A stretch of DNA of 40,075 nt from Prevotella sp. (GTDB taxonomy: Bacteria > Bacteroidota > Bacteroidia > Bacteroidales > Bacteroidaceae). Below, piece by piece: positions 8,201 through 15,461 of this stretch (its first letter is position 1; each line of letters opens with the position of its first letter). The translations under genes were made by a program, and so were the position numbers. The stretch lies in contig JAFPME010000028.1 in NCBI GenBank assembly GCA_017402445.1, positions 1-40,075 on the forward strand, given 5' to 3'. The notes under the pieces were generated by a model. It was not told the DNA's origin and did not search any database. It was given only the letters and a program-made list of their open reading frames with translations.

Positions 8201-10026
8201 TGGGCGAATTTGCCAACCTGATGGTGCGCGACTACAACGCAGCCATGCAATTCGTCAACGACTACTTCACGATGGACTTTCGCCATTTCATCAACCATTA
8301 TTTCAAGGAAGAGCGACGAGTGCAGATTGACCAGAACATCACACCTGCCAAATACAACCAACTTTTTGGTGAACTCTCCCACCGACAACTTGAAATCATC
8401 AACGATAAACAATCGCGCTGCATTGTCGTGGCAGCAGGACCGGGCAGCGGCAAGACACGAGTATTGGTACATAAGTTGGCCTCACTGTTACTGTTGGAGG
8501 ATGTGAAGCACGAACAACTGCTGATGCTCACTTTCTCTCGGGCCGCAGCAACAGAATTCAGGAAGCGGCTCATCGGACTGGTGGGCAATGCGGCACATTA
8601 TGTGGACATCAAGACGTTCCATTCTTATAGTTTTGATCTCATTGGCAAACAAGGTAGCCTGGATGAAGCAAAAGACGTGGTGGGCCGTGCTGCCGGAATG
8701 ATAGAACGAGGCGAAGTGGAACCATCGAAGATAGCCAAGAGCGTACTGGTCATCGACGAGGCGCAGGATATGGGTGCCGACGACTTCCGACTTGTGCAGG
8801 CATTGATGCGGCAGAACGAGGAGATGCGTGTCATCGCGGTGGGCGATGACGACCAGAACATCTACGCTTTCCGTGGCTCCGACTCTCGCTATATGCAGTC
8901 ACTCGTCAGCGAGGAAAGGCTACGGGCAGGCGAGCAAAGCTCGGGAATGGGGGCCAAACTATACGAGATGACCGACAACTATCGTTCTGCTCGTGCCATT
9001 GTGAGCTGCGCCAATCGTTTTGTACAACGCATACCCGGTCGTCTGAAACATACGGCTATTCAATCTGTCACAGGCACTGAAGGCAAGGTTTTCACATTAA
9101 AGACACTCTTTGATGCAGAGATAAACGCTCAAGGCAGCACCGCTGTTTTGACCCGAACCAACGAAGAGACTATGCAAGTGGCCTATGAGCTGGAACGTCG
9201 TGGGCTACGTGCAACAGTTGCTCAGTCGATGGGCGGCTTCCGTTTCGGCAATCTGGCAGAAGTCAGATACTTTCTCAAGCAGCTTGGAAGTAAAGAAGAA
9301 GCCGCCATTCCCACAGACCGATGGCAAGAGGCGAAACGACGCACCATCGAGACATACGCCACGAGCACATGTCTGAACATCATGAAGCATTTCTTTGCCG
9401 ACTTCGAAGCAACCCACCGCACTTATTATCACAGCGACTTGCGAGAATACATCATTGAGTCGAACATTGAGGACTTCATAGTTGCTGATGAAAGGCTACG
9501 GGTAGGCGCGTCAGCGGGAACGCGGCCGGTGTTTGTAAGTACCATCCACAAAGCCAAAGGGCGTGAGTTTGACACAGTCTATCTACTGTCATCCGTGCCC
9601 GATAGCCGCGACGTCAATAATATGCGAGCCTATTACGTAGGGCTCACTCGTGCCAAGATGAATCTCTGTCTTGTAACGAGTCAAACTGCTGAATATGCTG
9701 CCATCTCCATAGCATTGAACATGCATGATGTCATTCTCGATTTCTTCAAAGGTCGCAAGGAGATAGTGCTTCAACTCCGTAGCGGTGACTGTTTGTATTA
9801 TCAAGAAGGCTATTTACTCAATGAGCAAGGTGTTAGCATTGCTGCCCTATCAGCAGCTGGCAAGGAAAAGCTGAAAGCATGGACAGACAGAGGATATGTC
9901 GTTACCGAAGCTAAGGTCAGTTTTACGTTGGCCTGGAGGCCAGTTAACTCTCAGATAGAATATGCCGTCTGTTTGGCAAATGTCGTGTTGACTAAGGTTG
10001 AATACGTTGTTAGAAAGAATTTTTAA
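5242..10026 (+). CDS. DEDD exonuclease-RecQ-UvrD helicase fusion
   Basis: This 1594-residue protein joins three enzymes. Residues 1-115 look like a DEDD exonuclease (FIDTE with D6 and E8, GHNIIRHD with D56, VDTLF with D70, and D104/D110). A four-cysteine cluster C232/C236/C239/C242 precedes a RecQ helicase with Walker A PTGGGKS (288-294) and DEAH (391-394), then QEAGRAGRD. A UvrD-type helicase follows, with GPGSGKT (1066-1072), DEAQD near 1172, GDDDQNIYAFRGSD, TIHKAKGREF and YVGLTRAK near 1465. The last 100 residues are unassigned. The zinc-type cysteines sit before the RecQ motor, whereas in ordinary RecQ they follow it. The protein probably unwinds and trims recombination or repair intermediates. 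It heads a run of nucleic-acid maintenance genes. Confidence 0.93.
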   Translation: MIVFIDTEVNPQTKRVADYGAVKEDGAVMHTHSKADFDAFVLGCGTVCGHNIIRHDLKYTTLRGNPTIVDTLFLSPLLFPKRPYHHLVKDDKLQVDELNNPVNDSMKARDLLNDEIAAWNELTPDRQEIYYQLLHHTIEFGGFFKYTRYVPTTPQSLLGKILNTQPDWLKLIPKEFEGKVCSHADFEMLVRQYPIELAYSLAVIGADDVFSITPAWVIRNYPQVVNVMNLLCNTSCGNCEYCHQRLDAHFGLKELFGYDEFRTFDGVPMQQQAVESAIRGESLLTIFPTGGGKSLTFQLPALMAGRNTHGLTVVISPLQSLMKDQVDNLAARGISEAVTINGLLDPIERATAIQQVADGTANLLYIAPEMLRSKTIERLLLSRDVARFVIDEAHCFSAWGHDFRVDYLYIGDFIRQLQEKKQQQKPIAVSCFTATAKQKVISDICDYFRAKLGIELKVFAANAERKNLRYSVLHADTAEEKYNLLRSLILGHNCPTIVYVSRTKRTRQLADHLLSDGIQALPFNGKMEAAEKVKNQNAFMSGEAQVIVATSAFGMGVDKKDVGLVVHYNISDSLENYVQEAGRAGRDPQMQAECFVLYADSDLDKHFILLNQTKLSISEIQQVWKAIKDLTAKRDKVSCSPLDIARQAGWGDEIDDIETRVKAAIAALENAGFIQRGSNSPHVFATGIAVKTMDEARRKLTVSPLFDEQSREEAARIIKSLISARAVQEGHGTEAESRVDYLADILGMNKATVIRNINLMRQDGLLADNRDMQAWISKSTSLRNLDITLKLEQYLLQKIGGQSHRISYKELNEEALKAGLTYSNVKRLRVLLHFLSLKGYIRKQEHGSTGSVSVHLQATSEATRERFAKRMDICRYIVKTLSTKRDSSKEMTLVNFSEVELLQQFIANREASIFDSRGKQKPTIADIEEALLYLTKTELMKIEGGFIVIYNTMQIGRLADRRARYGKEQYRLLDEFYKQRIRQIHIVGEFANLMVRDYNAAMQFVNDYFTMDFRHFINHYFKEERRVQIDQNITPAKYNQLFGELSHRQLEIINDKQSRCIVVAAGPGSGKTRVLVHKLASLLLLEDVKHEQLLMLTFSRAAATEFRKRLIGLVGNAAHYVDIKTFHSYSFDLIGKQGSLDEAKDVVGRAAGMIERGEVEPSKIAKSVLVIDEAQDMGADDFRLVQALMRQNEEMRVIAVGDDDQNIYAFRGSDSRYMQSLVSEERLRAGEQSSGMGAKLYEMTDNYRSARAIVSCANRFVQRIPGRLKHTAIQSVTGTEGKVFTLKTLFDAEINAQGSTAVLTRTNEETMQVAYELERRGLRATVAQSMGGFRFGNLAEVRYFLKQLGSKEEAAIPTDRWQEAKRRTIETYATSTCLNIMKHFFADFEATHRTYYHSDLREYIIESNIEDFIVADERLRVGASAGTRPVFVSTIHKAKGREFDTVYLLSSVPDSRDVNNMRAYYVGLTRAKMNLCLVTSQTAEYAAISIALNMHDVILDFFKGRKEIVLQLRSGDCLYYQEGYLLNEQGVSIAALSAAGKEKLKAWTDRGYVVTEAKVSFTLAWRPVNSQIEYAVCLANVVLTKVEYVVRKNF

Positions 10027-10072
10027 TCCGTCATTCCATCACTTTCTGCCTATTACGATCAACAGTCAGAGT

Positions 10073-10152
10073 GTGACGGGGGGAGGCGATATTTAGACTA
10101 TTAGACGGCGGTGACGGATGTGACGGATTTTGCGAACTATTGACTATCTTTG
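10073..10152 (+). promoter_or_regulatory. -7 element and GTGACGG repeats before the YgjP-like gene
   Basis: TATCTTTG at 10145-10152 is a good Bacteroidetes -7 element 18 bases before the ATG at 10171; a -33 TTTG at the right distance is not evident. Upstream, GTGACGG occurs three times (10073, 10111, 10120) and TTAGAC twice. These may be activator sites standing in for the missing -33 element. Confidence 0.45.
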
Positions 10153-10170
10153 CAAGCAGAATAAGAAAAA

Positions 10171-10737
10171 ATGGATATACAGTTGACATACAGGCGAACG
10201 AGCAGATTGTCGATGCGCATTGTCAGTAACGGCGATGTGCATGTGTCAGCCCCTATTGGCATGCCGAAGAAAGAGGTGGAATCATTTATCTGCCAGCATC
10301 AGGACTGGATAGTTGAGGCAAGAAAGAAAACAAAGGAACGGCAGACGCAGCGAGCAGCATTCTTCAATCAGCTCCCAATGAAGACCATGACTCAGAAGAA
10401 TGAGGCAACAGAGAAAATGAAGAGGCTCATTGAGCCCATGATAGAACGGCATTCTAAGAATTTAGGTGTCAGTCCTTCTGCCGTTTCCTATAAACCGATG
10501 ATATCCAGGTGGGGAATGTGCAATGTGCGAGAACGTAGTATCACTTTTTCCACCTACCTATTGCTGTTGCCTGAATGGTGTGTCGAGCACGTGGTAGTCC
10601 ACGAGCTTTGTCATCTCTTAGAACCCACCCACAATGCTCATTTTCATGACCTGATGGATAAGTATTATCCGCGGTGGAGAGATGCAAGAAAGGAAACTCA
10701 CAGAATAACAAAGGGGACACCTAACCAACGACCGTAG
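10171..10737 (+). CDS. YgjP-like M48-type metallopeptidase domain protein
   Basis: This 188-residue protein carries the zinc-peptidase core HELCHLLEPTHNAHF near residues 146-160, where the HExxH histidines and glutamate and a downstream histidine could bind zinc. The N-terminus (YRRTSRLSMRIVSNGDVHVSAPIG) and the RWGMCN segment are typical of the YgjP/DUF45 family. There is no signal peptide, so it should be cytoplasmic. Family members are often encoded beside restriction or repair genes, and the substrate is unknown. The Nudix gene starts 12 bases after its stop, and vsr follows, so the three probably form one transcript. Confidence 0.88.
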   Translation: MDIQLTYRRTSRLSMRIVSNGDVHVSAPIGMPKKEVESFICQHQDWIVEARKKTKERQTQRAAFFNQLPMKTMTQKNEATEKMKRLIEPMIERHSKNLGVSPSAVSYKPMISRWGMCNVRERSITFSTYLLLLPEWCVEHVVVHELCHLLEPTHNAHFHDLMDKYYPRWRDARKETHRITKGTPNQRP

Positions 10738-10749
10738 AATAGAAGAAAT

Positions 10750-11133
10750 ATGAAACAGATAGAAGTGGTAGCAGCCATCATCCATGATGACCAAGGCCGT
10801 ATCTTCGCTACGCAGCGAGGATATGGTGAATGGAAAGACTGGTGGGAGTTCCCTGGTGGAAAGATGGAAACTGGCGAGACACCTGAAGAGGCTTTGCAAC
10901 GGGAGATATGGGAAGAACTGGAGACGCGGATCGTGGTGGAACGGTTCGTGGAGACGGTGGAATGGGATTATCCTCAGTTTCATCTGACCATGCACTGCTA
11001 CCTCTGTCGTGTGGAGAGTGGACATCTGGAACTGAAGGAGCACGAGGCAGCGAAGTGGCTCAACAAGGATGAACTGGAAAGCGTCAACTGGCTGCCTGCA
11101 GACAGGGAATTAGTACGGGAACTGAAATTATAA
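10750..11133 (+). CDS. MutT-type Nudix hydrolase
   Basis: This 127-residue protein has a complete Nudix box beginning at GGKMETGETPEEAL and ending REIWEEL, which supplies the metal-binding glutamates. Size and sequence fit the (deoxy)nucleoside triphosphate pyrophosphohydrolases that clean oxidised nucleotides such as 8-oxo-dGTP; the exact substrate is inferred. It lies between the YgjP-like gene (12-base gap) and vsr (6-base gap). A truncated paralogue lies at 15462-15741, sharing the TMHCYLC, VESGHLE and SVNWLPAD segments. Confidence 0.9.
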   Translation: MKQIEVVAAIIHDDQGRIFATQRGYGEWKDWWEFPGGKMETGETPEEALQREIWEELETRIVVERFVETVEWDYPQFHLTMHCYLCRVESGHLELKEHEAAKWLNKDELESVNWLPADRELVRELKL

Positions 11134-11139
11134 TCAGAT

Positions 11140-11703
11140 ATGGATAGTCATACCCCACAACAGCGTCATGCTAACATGGCTGCCATCCACGGCAAGGACA
11201 CGAAGCCGGAGATGGTGGTGCGCCGTTGGCTGTGGGGACATGGGTATCGGTATCGGCTGAATCATCCTCGACTGCCTGGGAAGCCTGACATCGTGATGCG
11301 AAAATACAGGACGTGCATCTTTGTGAACGGGTGTTTCTGGCATGGACACAATGTGAGCCTCACCCCCAACCCCTCTCCAAAAGGCGAGGGGAGCAAAGAA
11401 ATTGACAATTCTGAGTGCTGCAAGATTCCGAAGACGAACCGTGACTTCTGGGTGGCAAAGATTCGGAGGAATCAGGAGCGGGACACGAGAGTGCAGCATG
11501 AACTGGCTGCGATGGGCTGGCACAGCATCACCATTTGGGAATGTGAACTGAAACCGAAGGTGCGGGAGAAGACGCTGGAATCGCTGACGTTCACGCTCAA
11601 CAGGATATTCCTGCAAGACCATAGCATCAGACGATATGAAATACCAGAGGAGGAACCACAGATGGCGGCAGAGGAGATGCCTGACAATTACAATAAAAAA
11701 TAG
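11140..11703 (+). CDS. vsr: Very-short-patch repair endonuclease Vsr
   Basis: This 187-residue protein nicks DNA at T:G mismatches left by deamination of 5-methylcytosine. The family signature is clear: MAAIHGKDTKPEMVVRR, then LPGKPD with probable catalytic D50, and NGCFWHGH with H68/H70, then NSECCKIPKTNRDFWVAKI. It is longer than E. coli Vsr (about 156 residues). Part of the excess is a repeat-encoded insert, SLTPNPSPKGEGS at about residues 73-85, placed in the loop after the catalytic histidines; the rest is a longer C-terminal tail. No cytosine methyltransferase gene occurs in the window, so it is an orphan here. It sits six bases after the Nudix gene, probably in the same operon. Confidence 0.93.
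   Translation: MDSHTPQQRHANMAAIHGKDTKPEMVVRRWLWGHGYRYRLNHPRLPGKPDIVMRKYRTCIFVNGCFWHGHNVSLTPNPSPKGEGSKEIDNSECCKIPKTNRDFWVAKIRRNQERDTRVQHELAAMGWHSITIWECELKPKVREKTLESLTFTLNRIFLQDHSIRRYEIPEEEPQMAAEEMPDNYNKK
11355..11394 (+). repeat. GC-rich palindromic repeat inside vsr
   Basis: The segment contains a run CACCCCCAACCCC and a hairpin, CCCCTCTCC-AAAA-GGCGAGGGG (one mismatch). It is translated in frame as SLTPNPSPKGEGS. It resembles the copies at 30505-30538 and 31016-31050: a CCCCCA-type lead, a C-rich arm, a short loop, a GAGGG arm, then AGC. Confidence 0.75.
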
Positions 11704-11853
11704 AAATACAATCATCACATATACAAGAAAAAAGATTGTAAATATTTCATACCGAAAAAAATGGGTAAAGATTTTCTTTCATTCTACGAAGACGGAAACG
11801 GTTGTTTTGTTAAAAGAATCGGACAAAACACGAAGATTTTTCTATCTGTTTTT

Positions 11854-12045
11854 CAAAATGGCTCATTTTACATCGCAAAATGGCTCATTCTGCCGTTCAG
11901 AATGAGTCATTCTGTCAAACAGAATGGCCCGTTTTCGAGAGCAAAATGAGTCATTTTGAAAGCCCAAAAAATGTAAAGAAAACACAAGTTGCTTGTTCCC
12001 AGCGTCTTATAACTTTCTCATATTTCGCGTGTACGCGTCCGCCGG
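11854..12045. repeat. Palindrome array copy A: five 17-bp palindromes, 22-bp period
   Basis: Units start at 11854, 11876, 11898, 11920 and 11942, exactly 22 bp apart. Each fits CARAATGRSYCRTTYTG or nearly so, and 5-bp spacers separate them. Units 3 and 5 are perfect palindromes. A conserved tail follows (AAAAAATGTAAAGAAAACAC near 11967, then GTACGCGTCCG near 12031). The same arrangement recurs at 35626-35820. The intergenic region 11704-12288 holds nothing else except the esterase promoter; open frames through it change register at every unit and look spurious. Confidence 0.85.
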
Positions 12046-12220
12046 CTTTTTATTTTGGAAAACGGGCCGTAATTTCGTATAATAAATGTTATTTTGTAAG
12101 CATAATTCAGCGTCTGCAAAGTCATCACCTGCAGAGGGAGAAACCACGTTCTTACAACACTTTCCTATTCCGAATCGGCGTAAGTTTATGACAATATCAG
12201 CTACATATAATCTCCTTTCA

Positions 12221-12252
12221 TTTGCTAAATCAAAAATTTTGCACTAACTTTG
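12221..12252 (+). promoter_or_regulatory. Promoter of the esterase gene
   Basis: TTTG (12221-12224) and TAACTTTG (12245-12252) are separated by 20 bases, a near-ideal Bacteroidetes housekeeping promoter, 46 bases before the chosen start. Confidence 0.8.
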
Positions 12253-12297
12253 CCATGAATTACTCAAACTCCTGATTTAAGGATAAAAATGTTCCGT

Positions 12298-14079
12298 ATG
12301 AAAAAAATCTTATTATCAACAATTCTTTTCGGCTGCGCTCTTGGAATGACAGCACAGCCTGCCGGGGGCTTCGGAGGTTTCCAGATGCCCCAGGTGCAGT
12401 TAGAGACCTCACAACAATGGAAAGACGTTAACTATGCGGGCGACGACCAGAGCTATCACACCTGCGACATCTACCTTCCCAAGCAGGCGAAAGACAGCTA
12501 TCCCGTGGTGATTCATATCTACGGAAGTGCATGGTTCAGCAACAACAGCAAGGGAGCGGCCGACCTCGGCACCATCGTCAAGGCCCTGCTCGATGCCGGC
12601 TATGCCGTGGTGTGCCCCAACCATCGTTCGAGCATGGATGCCAAATGGCCGGCACAGTTGCATGACATCCGTGCCGTTATCCGGTTTGTGCGAGGCGAAG
12701 CCCAGAAGTATAAGTTCGACACCTCCTTCATTGCCACCTCCGGATTCTCTTCAGGCGGACATCTTTCTTCTACAGCCGCCACTACCAGCGGCCTGAAACA
12801 GGCCACGGTGGGCACCCTGAATATCGACCTGGAAGGCTCCGTTGGCAACCATCTTATGGAGAGTAGCAGCGTGAATGCTGCCTGCGACTGGTCGGGTCCT
12901 GTAGACCTGACGGCCATGGACTGCGGCGAACACATGCAGATGGGCGACAACTCGCCCGAGGACATACTGCTCGGTTCGAAGCTCTCTGAGGAGCCAGACA
13001 AGTATCTGAGTCTGAGTGCCGTGACCTATATCGACCGAAACGACCCCCCGATTATCATCTTCCATGGCGAGAAAGACAACGTGGTGCCCTGCTGCCAAGG
13101 AAAGAAATTCTTCGAGCTGCTGAAAGCCGCCGGCGTAGAGACCGAAGCCACATTCGTGCCCGAAGGCGGCCATGGCATGGGAATGTATGCCCAGGAGAAC
13201 CTGCAAAAGATGGTCAGTTTCCTCAATGCTGTCCGCGAAGGGAAGTCGCGCGTCGTGGAAGACGGCGGAACAGGGCCCCACAAGGCCATCATGAAAGAAG
13301 ACAGCAGCCTGCCGGCCCACACCCTTTTCGTACCCCAGGACCTCTCCCCGTTCAGCTCCGGCAACCCGCTGCCCGTGCTTGTGTGGGGCAATGGTGCCTG
13401 CACCAACTCCCCGTGGGAGCACTACAAATTCCTCAACGAGATTGCCTCACATGGGTTTATCGTTCTGGCCACGGGCTATATCCCCATGGAAGAAAAGCCC
13501 TATCACGGCCCAATGTCCACCACACAGCAGCAGATAGAGAGCATCGACTGGGCATTTGCACAGAACAACGACCCACAGTCGCCCTACTACGGGAAGATTG
13601 ACGTGAAGAACATCTGTGTGGCTGGTATGTCGTGCGGCGGACTTCAGACACTCTTCAACTGTGCCGACCCGCGCATCACCTCATTGATGATTTGCAACAG
13701 TGGACTCTTCAACCAACAGAACGCCTCGCAAGCCGTAGGCGGAATGCCCATGCCCCCCAAGGAGAAGCTCAACGAGATTCACACCCCCGTCATCTATATT
13801 CTGGGAGGACCTACCGACATTGCCTACGAAAACGGCATGGACGACTTCCACCGCATCAGCCATGTGCCGGCCTGTGCTGCCAATTTCCCCGTAGGTCATG
13901 GCGGCACCTATCGTGAACCCCATGGCGGCGAGTTCACCGTCGTAGCCCTGGCCTGGCTTCAATGGCAGCTGAAGGGCGACAAGACAGCCGCCCAAATGTT
14001 CAAGGGCAAGACGCCCCTGCTCTCAAAGCGCAAGGACTGGACTCTCGAGAAGAATGCCAAGTTCAGCAAACTCAAGTAG
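12298..14079 (+). CDS. Secreted two-domain alpha/beta-hydrolase esterase
   Basis: This 593-residue protein has a signal peptide (MKKILLSTILFGCALGMTAQ) and two alpha/beta-hydrolase domains. Domain 1 (about 40-310) carries the nucleophile elbow GFSSGGHL with S151, and a late GGHGMG histidine. Domain 2 (about 330-575) has GMSCGG with S445 and a late VGHGG histidine. Domain 1 resembles acetyl-xylan/feruloyl esterases of Bacteroidetes, and domain 2 resembles dienelactone-hydrolase or polyester-hydrolase folds. A role in removing ester groups from plant polysaccharide is likely but inferred. An ATG nine bases upstream (12289) is possible; ATG 12298 gives a cleaner signal peptide. The promoter is at 12221-12252. 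Confidence 0.88.
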   Translation: MKKILLSTILFGCALGMTAQPAGGFGGFQMPQVQLETSQQWKDVNYAGDDQSYHTCDIYLPKQAKDSYPVVIHIYGSAWFSNNSKGAADLGTIVKALLDAGYAVVCPNHRSSMDAKWPAQLHDIRAVIRFVRGEAQKYKFDTSFIATSGFSSGGHLSSTAATTSGLKQATVGTLNIDLEGSVGNHLMESSSVNAACDWSGPVDLTAMDCGEHMQMGDNSPEDILLGSKLSEEPDKYLSLSAVTYIDRNDPPIIIFHGEKDNVVPCCQGKKFFELLKAAGVETEATFVPEGGHGMGMYAQENLQKMVSFLNAVREGKSRVVEDGGTGPHKAIMKEDSSLPAHTLFVPQDLSPFSSGNPLPVLVWGNGACTNSPWEHYKFLNEIASHGFIVLATGYIPMEEKPYHGPMSTTQQQIESIDWAFAQNNDPQSPYYGKIDVKNICVAGMSCGGLQTLFNCADPRITSLMICNSGLFNQQNASQAVGGMPMPPKEKLNEIHTPVIYILGGPTDIAYENGMDDFHRISHVPACAANFPVGHGGTYREPHGGEFTVVALAWLQWQLKGDKTAAQMFKGKTPLLSKRKDWTLEKNAKFSKLK

Positions 14080-14139
14080 TTATATCAAAGAAATCCCAAT
14101 TGTTAAACAGAAATAACAGTTGGCAGGCCATTCTATGTT

Positions 14140-14161
14140 GCGGGCGGATGATTCCGCCCGC
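14140..14161. repeat. Perfect 9-bp-stem hairpin
   Basis: GCGGGCGGA and TCCGCCCGC surround the loop TGAT. There is no T tract, so it is not a normal terminator. Its inner GCGGA/TCCGC arms match the hairpin of the 33-bp RAYT-flanking repeat, so it may be a relative. Confidence 0.6.
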
Positions 14162-14194
14162 ATCCTATTTGCTCTCCCTCATTCTCCAAACAGT

Positions 14195-14255
14195 TCCCGC
14201 CATTGAGAAACACGTGACAAAAGTCCCGCCATTGACGAAACAAGTGACAAAAAAG
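14195..14255. repeat. Two tandem ~30-bp units left of the RAYT element
   Basis: TCCCGCCATTGA opens units at 14195 and 14224, each ending GTGACAAAA plus one to three bases. A third opening, TCCCGTCCATTAAA, at 14256 leads into the 33-bp repeat. The left end of the RAYT element is therefore a small stack of related repeats. Confidence 0.7.
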
Positions 14256-14285
14256 TCCCGTCCATTAAACGCGGATTCCATCCGC
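14253..14285. repeat. 33-bp repeat, left end of RAYT element
   Basis: The repeat begins AAGTCCCGTCCATTAAACGC and ends in the hairpin GCGGAT-TCC-ATCCGC. It is 31/33 identical and in the same orientation as 15429-15461. Confidence 0.85.
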
Positions 14286-14297
14286 ACCACTCCCCGC

Positions 14298-15317
14298 TCA
14301 CCTGCACGCGCAAATCATCCGCCCCATTTCATTCAGAGCCACAAACCGATACCGTAGAGAATCAACCGGCAACCCGGTATAGCTGAGATGCTTTGCCTCA
14401 GCTTTCCTTTGCAAGGTTTCCTCTGCAGCCGCCCTAACAAGAGGGTGAGCGAAAGCCCTCTCATCCGGTTCCAACAGCAGCAGCTTACCCTTCGAACAAG
14501 CTTCAAAATACACCCCTCCAGGTTTGTAATAACGCTCTTGAGGAGTCCCTGCCGCAGGAAAGCCTTCGTTCATCAGCACCACCAACGGGAACCCCAGCTC
14601 ACGAATCTTTCTGGCAATCATCCGCTCACCCTTGCTGATACTTGCCGTATAGGTTACAGCCCCATTATGTGCAGAAGCCAACACCGACTCCAACCGTTCC
14701 ATGATCTGTTGCTCGTCAGCACTACGCGACATCTCAACTAATTGCCTGTCAGGCCAGTTTAGCAGGAAATGATTGCCCATCGACGTAAACGGCAGACCGC
14801 AAATCTCCGTCTGCCGGTGCATACGGAAGAGGTCGGGATTCTGCCGACGCTGCCAGGCACGATCGGCATTCGCCTTCACGTATTCGATCATCGCATGAAG
14901 CTGTCCCTTATGAGTCAGAACCCGGTAAAAGGGCGGCCCGTCGTAAATGTTCTCTGTGACCCCAAGCCTCCGGGCCTCCGCCTTGCAGCCTTGCATGTAA
15001 CCGCGCAGCACCTCCTTGATGCTACGAGTCATCGTCTGCTGCACATGAAGCACCATGTGATGATGATCAGGCATCACCTTGTCAGCAAGAATCCTGACCT
15101 CAGGACAAAGCTCGAGCATCCGGCGTTCCTGATTGACGAGCGCCCAGCCGATAGGCGTCTTTTCCACCATCGCCACACCGCCATTGCAGGCCAGCGAACC
15201 AAACAGCGGTCTTCGTCCATTAGCCACCATCGTGACATGGACAATGCAAGGTTTTCGCCAAGTCCCTGGCTGCAGCCAAGTGAAGGTTTCCCTCATAGGA
15301 GTTTTCTCGTTTGTCAT
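14298..15317 (-). CDS. REP-associated tyrosine transposase (RAYT, Y1 family)
   Basis: This 339-residue protein has the HUH single-strand transposase core: a strand CIVHVTMVANGRRPLF, the MPDHHHMVLHV motif with metal-binding H85/H87, and a probable catalytic tyrosine, Y146, in MIEYVKANADRAW. A C-terminal domain of about 140 residues (from about TASISKGERMIARKI) extends beyond the minimal transposase. RAYTs are usually single-copy, domesticated relatives of IS200/IS605 transposases that recognise palindromic REP sequences. The ATG at 15317 is preferred over 15380 because the extra upstream residues show no family features. The gene is framed by 33-bp repeats and faces the convergent esterase, and its far side abuts a truncated Nudix gene. 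Confidence 0.88.
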   Translation of the reverse strand: MTNEKTPMRETFTWLQPGTWRKPCIVHVTMVANGRRPLFGSLACNGGVAMVEKTPIGWALVNQERRMLELCPEVRILADKVMPDHHHMVLHVQQTMTRSIKEVLRGYMQGCKAEARRLGVTENIYDGPPFYRVLTHKGQLHAMIEYVKANADRAWQRRQNPDLFRMHRQTEICGLPFTSMGNHFLLNWPDRQLVEMSRSADEQQIMERLESVLASAHNGAVTYTASISKGERMIARKIRELGFPLVVLMNEGFPAAGTPQERYYKPGGVYFEACSKGKLLLLEPDERAFAHPLVRAAAEETLQRKAEAKHLSYTGLPVDSLRYRFVALNEMGRMICACR

Positions 15318-15428
15318 CAGCAAATACAATTTGCTCTCAAGCAACGGGACAACAATCCCCGCTACCCATCGCGCTCGCAAAGATAATCATAATTACCCAC
15401 ACAGCCATGGGAAACCCGATGAAAAACC

Positions 15429-15461
15429 AAGTCCTGTCCATTAAATGCGGATTCCATCCGC
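15429..15461. repeat. 33-bp repeat, right end of RAYT element
   Basis: This copy begins AAGTCCTGTCCATTAAATGC and ends in the same GCGGAT-TCC-ATCCGC hairpin. Nudix homology starts at the very next base, so the repeat marks the junction of a rearrangement. Confidence 0.85.

Noticed and set aside
11854-11958. CRISPR array
   Set aside because: The repeated units are 17-bp palindromes with only 5-bp spacers, the units vary, and no cas genes are present.
11636-12191. Open frames through palindrome array A that repeat QNGSF-like residues
   Set aside because: They are translations of the palindromes; the 22-bp period changes the frame at each unit, and there is no ribosome site or conserved protein feature.
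14106-14135. Terminator after the esterase gene
   Set aside because: An inverted repeat (CCAATTGTTA/TAACAGTTGG) with one wobble exists, but no T tract follows.
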